A DNA stretch of 64,000 bases from an uncultured Burkholderiaceae bacterium (GTDB lineage Bacteria > Pseudomonadota > Gammaproteobacteria > Burkholderiales > Burkholderiaceae). Shown one piece after another: positions 47,031 to 55,386 of the stretch. Both the position numbers and the translations under genes were made by a program. The stretch is taken from positions 1-64,000 of the forward strand of contig CALMPB010000061.1 of NCBI GenBank assembly GCA_937871985.1, read 5' to 3'. How positions within the stretch are numbered: the stretch's first letter is position 1; every line of letters begins with the position of its first letter. Under the pieces are notes generated by a model. The model made no database searches, had not been told where the DNA came from, and saw only the letters and a program-made list of their open reading frames with translations.

Positions 47031-47783
47031 TTAATGAAAATGCAGAATGGTTTGATTGTTCCGTTCCGGCCCAAGGGCGGCCAGCACATCATGCAACGCG
47101 GCATGGGTGCTTTTGCTGGCGGCGGGATCCACCTGCGCCGTACCGTCGAACCGGGAGGCGTTGCCGTCCAGCGCTCCAGTGCCGTTCAGCATCAGCGGCC
47201 CCTGGCGGGTGTCGAGAACGAGATCCACGCGGTTTTTCTGCTCGCCCTGCTTCAAAACCAGGGTGTAATCGCCCAGGGGACGAACGGGCGTCAACGCCGA
47301 AACGGCGTTGTGCCATTGGGCTTCAAGCAGCGTGGAGCCCGCCGGCCGCCGGCTCGATCCAACGACACTAGCCGGCCATTTGAGCGACAGCTCTCCGCCC
47401 GGGCCGATGGCCGCGATTCGGGCATCCAGCGCGCCCAGTGCCGAAGCGGGCAATTTGAGCGTTTGTCCGGACACGCCCATTCCTGTCCAGCCGGGTGTAA
47501 GAATCAGCGGGCCGCCCAGCCAGGGATGGGTGACACGCAGTTTGAGGCCGTTGGCGAAAGAGACCTGCCAGCGCAACGGTTCGGGCAGGGTGCGCCGGTA
47601 TGCCGGCGTGCCGACCGCGATGGTGGCGCTGCCCGACCAGAGCGTTCCGCTGGCGTCGACGATGGCCAGCGGCCAGCTTTGCGGAAGCATCACCATGGCC
47701 CAGCGCGCGGGCAATACCGCCAGGGCGGCGAAACCGGCGAGCAGTGCCAGGCCGATAAGACGGAATACCAGGCGCCGGCTCAT
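47031..47783 (-). CDS. gspN: Type II secretion protein GspN
   Basis: A 250-residue bitopic protein with one N-terminal membrane segment (LIGLALLAGFAALAVLPA) and a periplasmic beta-rich domain with LWSGSATI and PLILTPGWTGMGVSGQTL, as in GspN. It is dispensable in many systems but usual in this gene order. It overlaps gspM by 4 bp at its start and is 34 bp ahead of gspD. Confidence 0.88.
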   Translation of the reverse strand: MSRRLVFRLIGLALLAGFAALAVLPARWAMVMLPQSWPLAIVDASGTLWSGSATIAVGTPAYRRTLPEPLRWQVSFANGLKLRVTHPWLGGPLILTPGWTGMGVSGQTLKLPASALGALDARIAAIGPGGELSLKWPASVVGSSRRPAGSTLLEAQWHNAVSALTPVRPLGDYTLVLKQGEQKNRVDLVLDTRQGPLMLNGTGALDGNASRFDGTAQVDPAASKSTHAALHDVLAALGPERNNQTILHFH

Positions 47784-48376
47784 GGCGCGCGCTCCACGGG
47801 CTGCTGAACGACGATCCGTCCCGTGACCTGGCCGGGTCTGTCGCGGCCATTCACATTGGCACGCGCGAGCTCGACGGTTCGGGTCTGCAATTGCAGCAGA
47901 TAGGGCAGGCTGGCCAACCACTGCATGACGTGCGCCGCGCTGGCGTTGGACAAGACGATTTCCCACTGCCGCGGCGCGTTGTCAGCGCCGCCACGGACTT
48001 CGCTAAGTGTGGCGGCATCTTCCAGGCCCGCCCGCTGCAGCGTGGCGCGCAAGGCCCCCGCAAGATCGGCGGCGTCGATTTTTCCGGCTTGGCCGCGCTG
48101 CAGAGCTTGAGCCTCGAGTATCAAGGCATCCACCTGCGCGGCATCGGCATGCAGGCGAGGCAGTTGCTCGCGCGATCGTGCAATGGTGTTCATGGCGGGC
48201 TGCACGCCCAATGTCCAGATCAGCGCGGCCGCGACGACGGCGGAGCCCACCTGCAGCAGCTTGCGCTCCTGGAGGGTGCGTTCGTTCCACCATGCAAGGG
48301 CTTGCTGCCGCGCCGTCTCGATCTGCTGGCGCCAGACGGAAGAGGGGGGGGGCGACGGATGCCGGCGTCCTATCAT
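47780..48376 (-). CDS. gspM: Type II secretion protein GspM
   Basis: A 198-residue GspM with a cytoplasmic N-terminus, one membrane helix (LLQVGSAVVAAALIWTLGV) after the conserved WWNERTLQERKLL block, and a periplasmic ferredoxin-like domain. It pairs with GspL in the platform. It overlaps gspL and gspN by 4 bp each, showing tight coupling. Confidence 0.9.
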   Translation of the reverse strand: MIGRRHPSPPPSSVWRQQIETARQQALAWWNERTLQERKLLQVGSAVVAAALIWTLGVQPAMNTIARSREQLPRLHADAAQVDALILEAQALQRGQAGKIDAADLAGALRATLQRAGLEDAATLSEVRGGADNAPRQWEIVLSNASAAHVMQWLASLPYLLQLQTRTVELARANVNGRDRPGQVTGRIVVQQPVERAP

Positions 48377-49395
48377 TGACGAGGCTCCTTGGTTCGAGCG
48401 GCGGCGCGCCGGACATGCCAGGTGTGCGCAACGTTGTCGTCTTTTTCCAGCACAAGCGACTGCACGGCCGCTTCCTGATGCAAAGCCGCCTCGTCGGCGG
48501 GCGGTGTATAGCCTTCAGCCAGGGTCAACGTCAGTTCTCCTTTTTCGTAACGCAGCGAGGCGACATGGCCGTCGGCGAACGCCAGCACCCGGGCCGCGCC
48601 CATCGCCAGGGGCATGAAATCGTCTTCGCCGGCCGCGCCGCCCTTCAGGCGCAGCATGTCGCGCTGCTTGCGCGCCTGCATCACCGGATCGATGATGACC
48701 GGAATGGATGGAAACGCCTTGCGCACGGCCTGTTCCGTGGAAACCTGGAGTGTGCGCGCTTCGCTGCGCAACTGGGCAGCATAAATTTGCAGGCCGACCA
48801 GCCATAGCAAGGCGGCGGCCCCGGCCCACAAGGCCGCGCGGCGCCAGCGATGCACCTGCGAAGCCGGGCGCCATTCGGGCCGCGCCAGCGACCAGCGCGG
48901 CAACGGCTCCCGCCAGCGGCCATCCACGGGAAGCGTCAGCGGCGAATCGGGACGAGGGTCTTTTTCGTGGATCGCCAGCGCGAAAGGCACGATGGCGGCG
49001 ACCTTCAGGCCGGCATCGCCAAGGTAGCGCCAGGCTTGCAGCAAGGCCTGCCGATCCGCCCAGGCCACGCAGACATTGCCGTCGACATCGCGCGGCCCAT
49101 GAGCGATGCACAGGCTGGACGTATCGCTCAGCGCCATGGGCTCGATGCTGGCCTCTACGGCGGCATCCAGCCGCTTCGCAGGCAGTGGAGGAAGATGAAT
49201 GGTCGCGACGATGGCATCGCCCGGATGCAGGATAACGTGAACCTGGTCGGCGGGAACCGCCTGGGCAAGCTCCGGCAATGGCAGCTCGCCGCTGCGCAGC
49301 AGCTGGCCTTTGCCGTCGAACAGCGCGAAAGCCACGACGGATCCGGGCGTGACCCGATCAAGGGGAGGCAAGGCCAGGCGCAATGTGTTCTTCAT
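48373..49395 (-). CDS. gspL: Type II secretion protein GspL
   Basis: A 340-residue GspL: actin-like cytoplasmic domain (DQVHVILHPGDAIVATIHLP) that binds GspE, then one membrane segment (AALWAGAAALLWLVGLQIY about residues 210-230) and a periplasmic domain. It is shorter than enterobacterial GspL (about 400). Start ATG 49395, one base after the gspK stop. It connects the ATPase to the membrane platform. Confidence 0.9.
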   Translation of the reverse strand: MKNTLRLALPPLDRVTPGSVVAFALFDGKGQLLRSGELPLPELAQAVPADQVHVILHPGDAIVATIHLPPLPAKRLDAAVEASIEPMALSDTSSLCIAHGPRDVDGNVCVAWADRQALLQAWRYLGDAGLKVAAIVPFALAIHEKDPRPDSPLTLPVDGRWREPLPRWSLARPEWRPASQVHRWRRAALWAGAAALLWLVGLQIYAAQLRSEARTLQVSTEQAVRKAFPSIPVIIDPVMQARKQRDMLRLKGGAAGEDDFMPLAMGAARVLAFADGHVASLRYEKGELTLTLAEGYTPPADEAALHQEAAVQSLVLEKDDNVAHTWHVRRAAARTKEPRQ

Positions 49396-49396
49396 G

Positions 49397-50353
49397 TCAT
49401 TCCTTGATCCAGCGGATGGCGGGCGGCTGGCCGCCGTGACGATACAACAACGCCTGCATCCTCGCAACGACGTCGTCAAGGGCGACCTGGCCGGTGACCT
49501 TGAACCATTCGCTGGCGACGCCTATTTGATTTCCGGGCACGATGTCGGAATCGTTCAGGCGATTGAAGAAGTCGGCGCTGCTGGTGAACCATCGCCCGCC
49601 GTCCCGCTGCACGGTCAAATCGCGCGCGCGGGCAAGATCCAGGCCGGGAATGCTGGCGCTCAGCACTTCAGCGCTGGCGGTGTTGGCATTGACGGTGGCG
49701 CCTTTCGGCAAAACGGCCAGATAGACGGAGAGCGTCGCGGCAATCGCGGGCGACATGTCCGGGATGCCGAGAAGATCGCCCACGCTTCTCAATCCGGGCG
49801 CCGCTTGCCCGGCATCGGAGCGAAGCTGGGAATCGGCGACCCGCTGGGCAATGGGCCCGGCCAGCGAATCCGGAACCCCCAGGCTGGCCAGCAGCTTTTT
49901 GAAAACGGCCAGTTGCGCCGGCTGCACCACGCCCCGGACCGCCAGGCCGGTGATGTTGAACTTGCCTTGCTCGTCTTCGATCTGCCCCGAAAAGTACGCT
50001 TTGCGCGCATCGCCGGGCGCGGTGATTTCAAGTCCCGAAATAGGCTGGTCCCAGATCGCGTCCTTGCGGGTTACGGCATTGCGGCGCGCGTCATTGAACA
50101 AAATCACGCGCGACCAGTCCAGCCCGCCGCGCAACAGCCACTTCGCCTGGACGCGATCGCGCTCGCTGGCCAGGGTGTCGGCAAGCAGGGACTGGCGCTC
50201 CACGATTGCCGCGGTGATGACGGCCGCCGCCGCCACCACGACCAAAGCGGCGATGACGGCCATGCCGCGCTGGCGGCCATGGCTCTGCCGTTTCGGCACG
50301 GAGCCGGGCGGTGGAGCGAAGCGGCGGCGGGCTGCATGCGGGAATCGAATCAT
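49397..50353 (-). CDS. gspK: Type II secretion minor pseudopilin GspK
   Basis: A 318-residue minor pseudopilin with prepilin leader ending QRG|MAVIAALVVVAA; as usual for GspK there is no Glu5. It has the large globular domain (GspK N/SAM-like region with DSLAGPIAQRVADSQ). It caps the pseudopilus tip with GspI and GspJ. It overlaps gspJ by 4 bp. Confidence 0.92.
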   Translation of the reverse strand: MIRFPHAARRRFAPPPGSVPKRQSHGRQRGMAVIAALVVVAAAAVITAAIVERQSLLADTLASERDRVQAKWLLRGGLDWSRVILFNDARRNAVTRKDAIWDQPISGLEITAPGDARKAYFSGQIEDEQGKFNITGLAVRGVVQPAQLAVFKKLLASLGVPDSLAGPIAQRVADSQLRSDAGQAAPGLRSVGDLLGIPDMSPAIAATLSVYLAVLPKGATVNANTASAEVLSASIPGLDLARARDLTVQRDGGRWFTSSADFFNRLNDSDIVPGNQIGVASEWFKVTGQVALDDVVARMQALLYRHGGQPPAIRWIKE

Positions 50354-50988
50354 GGCAGCGGCACCACTTTTCTGTAGATTTCATCGGCGCCGTTGTGCTG
50401 GCGCTCGATCTGAATTTCCAGCCCCGTGGCGGTCAGTTGCAGATCCGTCGCCTTCACGGCCGACCACCCGCGGCCCGGCACCCAGGCCCGCACCATGAAG
50501 CTCTTGATGTGCCTCAGCACGACTTCTCCAGCCCCCGGCTCGGGCAGGGGGAGTGCTTGAGAGGCCGGCGCGACGGCGCGGCGCAGGGTATCGCCGTCTT
50601 TGCGCCACACGACCCGCTGCCAGGCTCCGTCGCCGGCCGAGCGCACTACGCTCAGCACAGGTTCGGCCCAGACGATGCCGGGAGGCAGCAGCGAACCCGC
50701 TTCAACGGCCGGACCGGCGGCGCCCGTTCCGGAGTCCGACGACGCGGCTTCCGCAGCGGGCGAAGCCAGGACATCGGTGCCGGCATATCGGCTGATATCG
50801 GTTTGAATCTGGCCCAGCACCCGCACGAGGGCCAGGGTGTCGTCGGTGCTGGCTCCGAGCTTTTCGCTGGAACGCTCGACCAGATCGAGCGCCCGCCAGG
50901 AAATGATGCTGAGCAGCGCCATCAGCGCCAGGGCGACTAGCACCTCGATCAGGGTAAAGCCTTGCTGGTTCGCACGCGCAAGCTTCAT
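50350..50988 (-). CDS. gspJ: Type II secretion minor pseudopilin GspJ
   Basis: A 212-residue minor pseudopilin. The class III leader is cut at QQG|FTLIEVLVALALMALLS, with Glu5 present. It forms the pseudopilus tip with GspI and GspK. ATG 50988 gives the normal short leader. It overlaps its neighbours by 4 bp. Confidence 0.92.
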   Translation of the reverse strand: MKLARANQQGFTLIEVLVALALMALLSIISWRALDLVERSSEKLGASTDDTLALVRVLGQIQTDISRYAGTDVLASPAAEAASSDSGTGAAGPAVEAGSLLPPGIVWAEPVLSVVRSAGDGAWQRVVWRKDGDTLRRAVAPASQALPLPEPGAGEVVLRHIKSFMVRAWVPGRGWSAVKATDLQLTATGLEIQIERQHNGADEIYRKVVPLP

Positions 50989-51356
50989 GGCAGCAACGAC
51001 AGCAAGCCGCTCAGTTCCGCCAGCACCGGGCCCTGGGCCAGGCGCACCCGCACGGTGACTTGCCGGAAATTGCCATTGACGGTGGATTGCACCTGCTGCT
51101 CGCATTGCAGGGCCAATGGCCCTTGCGGACAGGCTACGGTCGTGCGGCCGGCGGCCGGAAAGGCCCGCTGCAAACGCAGTTCGGCCAGGTTGTTCTCGGC
51201 CGCCTGCAGCGCCAGGCTGCGTTGCTGCATGGCATGGGCGCCGCCGGCGCTTACGCCCAAAGCCCGTATCGAGGCCGCCAGAGCGATGCTGACAATGGCC
51301 AGGGCAATAAGAACCTCCAGCAAGGTGAAGCCCGCCTGCGCCTGGGGCGGGTTCAT
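50985..51356 (-). CDS. gspI: Type II secretion minor pseudopilin GspI
   Basis: A 123-residue minor pseudopilin with the leader QAG|FTLLEVLIALAIVSIAL, Glu5 present, followed by the conserved AAENNLAELRL block of GspI. It nucleates the pseudopilus tip. Start at ATG 51356, overlapping gspH by 4 bp. Confidence 0.92.
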   Translation of the reverse strand: MNPPQAQAGFTLLEVLIALAIVSIALAASIRALGVSAGGAHAMQQRSLALQAAENNLAELRLQRAFPAAGRTTVACPQGPLALQCEQQVQSTVNGNFRQVTVRVRLAQGPVLAELSGLLSLLP

Positions 51357-51889
51357 GGAAGCACCTCGTATCGGCCATTGCCGGATCGTACGATACGAAC
51401 GGTGTTCAGGCCGTCGTCGAGCTCGACAACCTGGGGGCCCGATATCCACTCGGCGTTGAACACGGTTTCTCCGGCGGGGTCCACCCGCACGGAAATCGCG
51501 TTGTCCGATGTCCAGGATCTTGGGCGCAGCGCGCTGCCGTCGGCAAAGCGTTGGGCAAGCGCCGGCCCGGAACGGCGCGCCATGCCGGTGGGCAGGAAGA
51601 TGTCGCGCGAGGCCCGCGCAAACCCATAACCCCGGCTGTCGTATTCCCAGACGACCAAGCTCGAATCCTTTCGGGCTTCGGCCTGGGCCACGGCAAACAA
51701 TTGCGCCAGGCGCTGGGCGTCCTGGCGCAATGCGCGGGCATCTCCTCCGGAAAACGCGCTGACGCTGACGGTGGCCGTGGCAATGCCGATGACCACCAGA
51801 ACGATCAGCACTTCCAGCAACGAGAATCCCCCTTGCCGGACAGCCCGCGCAGCAAACCCGCGCGGCTCTTGCCGAAGGCCTATTCGCAT
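51353..51889 (-). CDS. gspH: Type II secretion minor pseudopilin GspH
   Basis: A 178-residue minor pseudopilin with leader QGG|FSLLEVLIVLVVIGIA and Glu5, followed by a GspH/FimT-type domain containing the AQAEARKDSSLVVWEYD segment. It lies between the major pseudopilin and tip complex. Start ATG 51889, 7 bp after gspG. Confidence 0.92.
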   Translation of the reverse strand: MRIGLRQEPRGFAARAVRQGGFSLLEVLIVLVVIGIATATVSVSAFSGGDARALRQDAQRLAQLFAVAQAEARKDSSLVVWEYDSRGYGFARASRDIFLPTGMARRSGPALAQRFADGSALRPRSWTSDNAISVRVDPAGETVFNAEWISGPQVVELDDGLNTVRIVRSGNGRYEVLP

Positions 51890-51896
51890 TGCACGA

Positions 51897-52349
51897 TTAT
51901 TTGGACCAGGAACCAATATCGGCATCGTTGCCTTCGCCTCCCGGATGCCCGTCGGCGCCCAACGAGAACACGTCGATTTCGCCGTGCACGCCCGGGTTCA
52001 GGTATTGGTACGGCGTGCCCCAGGGGTCGTTCGGAAGACGATCCATATACGAACGCCGTCCTGAACGCTGACCGTTGGCGGGATCATTGGCAAGGACCTG
52101 CAAGCCTTCTTCCGCAGTGGGGTAGCGGCCGTTGTCCAGCCGATACAGCTTGAGCGCCTGCATGAGGGCGCCGATATCCTGGCGCGCCGCCACGGCGCGC
52201 GCCTGATCGGGGCGATCCATGAGATTGGGCACGATCAGCGCGGCCATGATCCCCATGATGACGACCACCACCATGATTTCGATCAGGGAAAAACCAAGCT
52301 GGCGATGTATGCTGGCGGAGCGGGGATGGGCGGAAAGACGGCGTTTCAT
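51897..52349 (-). CDS. gspG: Type II secretion major pseudopilin GspG
   Basis: A 150-residue major pseudopilin. Leader cut at QLG|FSLIEIMVVVVIMGIMA, Glu5 present, and the GspG calcium-site region LPNDPWGTPYQYLNPG is intact. It polymerises to the pseudopilus that pushes cargo through GspD. I use ATG 52349; the frame extends upstream to another ATG at 52430 giving an overlong leader. It is the first gene of the minus-strand operon gspGHIJKLMNDEF. Confidence 0.92.
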   Translation of the reverse strand: MKRRLSAHPRSASIHRQLGFSLIEIMVVVVIMGIMAALIVPNLMDRPDQARAVAARQDIGALMQALKLYRLDNGRYPTAEEGLQVLANDPANGQRSGRRSYMDRLPNDPWGTPYQYLNPGVHGEIDVFSLGADGHPGGEGNDADIGSWSK

Positions 52350-52744
52350 GGGGAAGGACGGCTGCAAGGGAAAGGAAAAGACACGAAGGGCGGCGCGGCG
52401 GCGCAGCCAGAGGGCTGGAGTGGAAATCATCGTAGGTATTGAGACTCTCCGACACAAAAGCTGATGGATGTCATTTTTTGGCACATTTTAAAATTAACTT
52501 ACCCGCCCGAAAATGACAATGGCTGGAGCCCCATTTGACAGGATTATACTGACTTCTCGACCTCGAATTGAGTTGTCAATCGGGGATTTCCGGGACGACA
52601 AAGCCGTATATTTCCGGTCTTTTCATCACTCCCGGCGCCGGCATGCCGGCAATTGCCGGCCCGCCGATTAACGGGCATCATACTGGCTTTCCACGTTTTA
52701 TCGATGCGGCCAGGCGTTTTTGCCGCCAACAAGGATTCGTGCCG

Positions 52745-53203
52745 ATGTATCGCTTACCCGTGCTGTTTCGCGCCGATGCGCCCACATTCGCCCGCGGCCT
52801 GGCCATCGTGGCGCTTGCCCTGGGGGTAGGCGTATGGGGGGCTTTGCTGCTGGCGCCGTCTCCACGCGCGCTGCCGCCCATGCTCGACCCCGCCTCCACG
52901 GAACAAAACACCGCTGCCGTGGCCCGCTGGTTCGGCGGCGGGGCGTTGCGCGTGCGGGTGGCCGTCATGGGCCTGATTACCAGCGACAAGGGCGGGGCGG
53001 CCCTGCTTTCCGTCAATGGCGGGACGGCGCAAGCCTACCGCGTGGGGCAGGCGCTGGCGCCGGGCGTTACCCTGGCCGGCGTCACGGCCGGCGCGGTCTC
53101 CATCGACCAGGATGGCGTCACCGAGCAAGTCGCCATGCCCGCCAACCCGGCGAACGTGGTGCAAGGCTTTGTTCCCGTTTCCGCGCCCGCAGCCCGCCGC
53201 TGA
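52745..53203 (+). CDS. gspC: Type II secretion protein GspC (short form)
   Basis: A 152-residue GspC with an N-terminal membrane helix (GLAIVALALGVGVWGALLLA) and the HR domain (VRVAVMGLITSDKGGAALLSVNG, then YRVGQAL). There is no PDZ or coiled-coil domain, so it is the short version. It links platform to secretin and recruits cargo. AAGGA stands 9 bases before ATG 52745. It is transcribed divergently from gspG and overlaps gspO by one base. Confidence 0.85.
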   Translation: MYRLPVLFRADAPTFARGLAIVALALGVGVWGALLLAPSPRALPPMLDPASTEQNTAAVARWFGGGALRVRVAVMGLITSDKGGAALLSVNGGTAQAYRVGQALAPGVTLAGVTAGAVSIDQDGVTEQVAMPANPANVVQGFVPVSAPAARR

Positions 53204-53895
53204 TGCCCGACTTGTGGATACCCTGGGGCATTGGACGAACAGGCGCTATGCTGGCGGCCGCGGCACTCGCGCTGGTTCTGGCGGCCGTCCTGAGCCGCTC
53301 CGCCTACCGGCTGCCGCGTGCGCTCGACGCGGACATCGCCGCTGAACCAACCCTGGCTCATCGGCGCTGCCGCACGGGTTTCTGGGTAGCGGGGCCTGTC
53401 CTGGCCATATCGTGGGCCTGGCTTTTGGGGCCGACACTCGCCGCAGCGGCAGCTATCGTATACACCATGGTGCTGCTGGCGCTGGCATGGATAGATGCCG
53501 AAACCGGGCTGCTGCCCGACAGCCTGAGCCTGCCATTGCTATGGCTGGGCTTGCTGGTGAATCTACGAGGCGCCTTTACGCCTTTGCCCGACGCCGTGCT
53601 GGGCGCGGTGGCGGGTTATCTGGCGCTTTGGTGTGTTTGCCGGCTGTTTTTGCTATTCGCCGGCCGAATGGGCATGGGGCACGGCGACTTCAAATTGCTG
53701 GCCGCCCTTGGCGCCTGGTCGGGCTGGATGTGCCTGCCCTGGATCTTGCTGATTTCTTCCTGCGCTGCCCTGGCCGTGGCGCTGGGGCTGCGCCTGGCTG
53801 GGCGCATGCAGAAGGGCGAGCCGGTGTTCTTCGGCCCCTACCTGGCAGGCGCGGGCATCTTGGTGCTGTTGAGACTGGCGGCGGGCTCAGCTTAA
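53203..53895 (+). CDS. gspO: Prepilin peptidase GspO without methylase-zinc domain
   Basis: A 230-residue membrane aspartyl protease with about seven hydrophobic segments. The two catalytic Asp blocks are WIDAETGLLPD and GMGHGDFKLLAALGAW. The N-terminal cytoplasmic domain with the paired CxxC motifs of PilD is missing, so it probably cleaves prepilins without N-methylation or does so by another protein. It would process GspG-K. It begins inside the gspC stop codon (ATGA-type overlap of one base) and overlaps the convergent glutathione transferase end by 9 bp. Confidence 0.88.
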   Translation: MPDLWIPWGIGRTGAMLAAAALALVLAAVLSRSAYRLPRALDADIAAEPTLAHRRCRTGFWVAGPVLAISWAWLLGPTLAAAAAIVYTMVLLALAWIDAETGLLPDSLSLPLLWLGLLVNLRGAFTPLPDAVLGAVAGYLALWCVCRLFLLFAGRMGMGHGDFKLLAALGAWSGWMCLPWILLISSCAALAVALGLRLAGRMQKGEPVFFGPYLAGAGILVLLRLAAGSA

Positions 53896-54513
53896 CGCAG
53901 GCGCGATATGGCGCTGGAAAGCGGGGCGCTCTTGCAGGGATTCATACCAGCGCTGCAACTGCGGGGTAGCGGGCTTGTGGAGGCCGTCCATGCCGATGAA
54001 GCGGCGGCAAAATGCGCCCAGCACGATATCGGCAAGCGAAAAGGCATCACCCTCGATAAAGTTTCGCCCTTTTAAATGCGCATCGACGATCAGCCAAAGC
54101 TTGCCGGCCGCATCGGCGGCGGTCTGCAAGGCGGCCATGTCGCGCTGCTCCGCCGGAGTGCGCACCATGCCCCAGAACACGGGCTTGTCGGCCGGCTGCA
54201 GCGTGGACAGCGACCAGTCCAGCCATCGGTCCACGCGGGCGCGCGCCTTGGAATCCTGAGGATAAAGGCTGCCGGAAGCGCCATACTCCATGGCCAGATA
54301 GCGCAAGATGGAATTGGATTCCCACAAAACGAAATCGCCGTCCTCGATCGTGGGAATCTGGCCGTTCGGATTCATGCTCAGGTAGGCAGGCTCTTTGTTC
54401 CGGCCAAACTGCATGCCCGCATCGATGCGCTCGTAAGGCAGCGCCAGCTCGTCGCAACACCACAGCACTTTCTGAACATTCACGGAATTGGTACGGCCCC
54501 AGATCTTCAGCAT
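53887..54513 (-). CDS. Glutathione S-transferase family protein
   Basis: A 208-residue cytosolic GST: N-terminal thioredoxin-like domain (MLKIWGRTNSVNVQKVLWCC, with NPNGQIPTIEDG and ESNSILRYLA for the glutathione site) and an all-alpha C-terminal domain with FIEGDAFSLADIVLGAF. A Ser or Asn near residues 9-10 would activate glutathione. Substrate unknown. It begins at ATG 54513; the frame extends 69 codons upstream with no family match. Confidence 0.9.
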   Translation of the reverse strand: MLKIWGRTNSVNVQKVLWCCDELALPYERIDAGMQFGRNKEPAYLSMNPNGQIPTIEDGDFVLWESNSILRYLAMEYGASGSLYPQDSKARARVDRWLDWSLSTLQPADKPVFWGMVRTPAEQRDMAALQTAADAAGKLWLIVDAHLKGRNFIEGDAFSLADIVLGAFCRRFIGMDGLHKPATPQLQRWYESLQERPAFQRHIAPALS

Positions 54514-54698
54514 TTCGAGTCTCTTGAAAAATGAAAGGAATGACCAGCGTCCATGACGGATGCCGTCCTCAGTGCGTTGTGTGGCTGATTCGATGCGCGA
54601 CCCCGCCACACGGCGCACCAGGCCCGACAACGCTTGCGGCATTCGGGCCAAAGTACTTATGATGCCATAGAGTATCGACACCGTTCCAGCCATCACGC

Positions 54699-55313
54699 GT
54701 GATTCCTCGAGCAAAAACAACCGGCCCCGAACCCTGGCCGCACGCCCTGGCGCTAGCCGCGATTTTGTTGCTTGTGCAGGCGGCGGGCGACCCCGCGCAC
54801 CAGTTCCTGCGCTTCAGCCGCGACGGGCTGGCGGCCGGTGAATGGTGGCGCCTGCTGGGCGCGCACTTCACGCATCTGGGCTGGGTCCACGCCGGCTTGA
54901 ACGTTCTGGGCGTTTTGCTTTGCTGCGCCCTGGCTCCACAGCTTTTCAACCGCCATGTCTGGCCCAGGCTTGCCGGCCTGGCCCTGAGCATCAGCCTGCT
55001 TCTATGGTGGTTTTCTCCGAACGTGCCGAACTACGCCGGCCTGTCGGGCGTGCTGTACGGCCTGTTTGCCATGGGTCTGCTTCCCCAGGCCTGGCGCGGC
55101 GACCGTCCCGCAGGACTCGCGTTGGCGGCCATCGCCGCCTGGATGCTCTGGCAATGGCTGGTGGCGCCGGCGGCGACGGAAGAGCGCCTGATAGGAGGGC
55201 GCATCGTCGGCATCGCGCATGTCTATGGATTTTGTCTGGGGCTGGGCATGCTGGCCGCGCAAGCCGGCTGGCGTCGCCTTATTCCGATCAAGGAAATATT
55301 TCGACAAGATTGA
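54699..55313 (+). CDS. rrtA: Rhombosortase (rhomboid-family sorting protease)
   Basis: A 204-residue rhomboid-family membrane protease with about six membrane segments. Rhombosortase features: GEWWRLLGAHFTHLGWVHAG near residues 47-66 with the His-x3-Asn pattern, the nucleophile Ser in YAGLSGVLYGL, and the catalytic His in GIAHVYGF. It cleaves GlyGly-CTERM tails of proteins passing through type II secretion. A GTG start at 54699 is used. Its substrate candidate follows 73 bp downstream and the gsp genes lie just upstream, giving strong context. Confidence 0.9.
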   Translation: MIPRAKTTGPEPWPHALALAAILLLVQAAGDPAHQFLRFSRDGLAAGEWWRLLGAHFTHLGWVHAGLNVLGVLLCCALAPQLFNRHVWPRLAGLALSISLLLWWFSPNVPNYAGLSGVLYGLFAMGLLPQAWRGDRPAGLALAAIAAWMLWQWLVAPAATEERLIGGRIVGIAHVYGFCLGLGMLAAQAGWRRLIPIKEIFRQD

Positions 55314-55386
55314 CCAACAATGTTACAGTTTGCGCATCATTGCCCATCATTGGCTCGACGCCCCGACAACGACAGGATACGTACCG

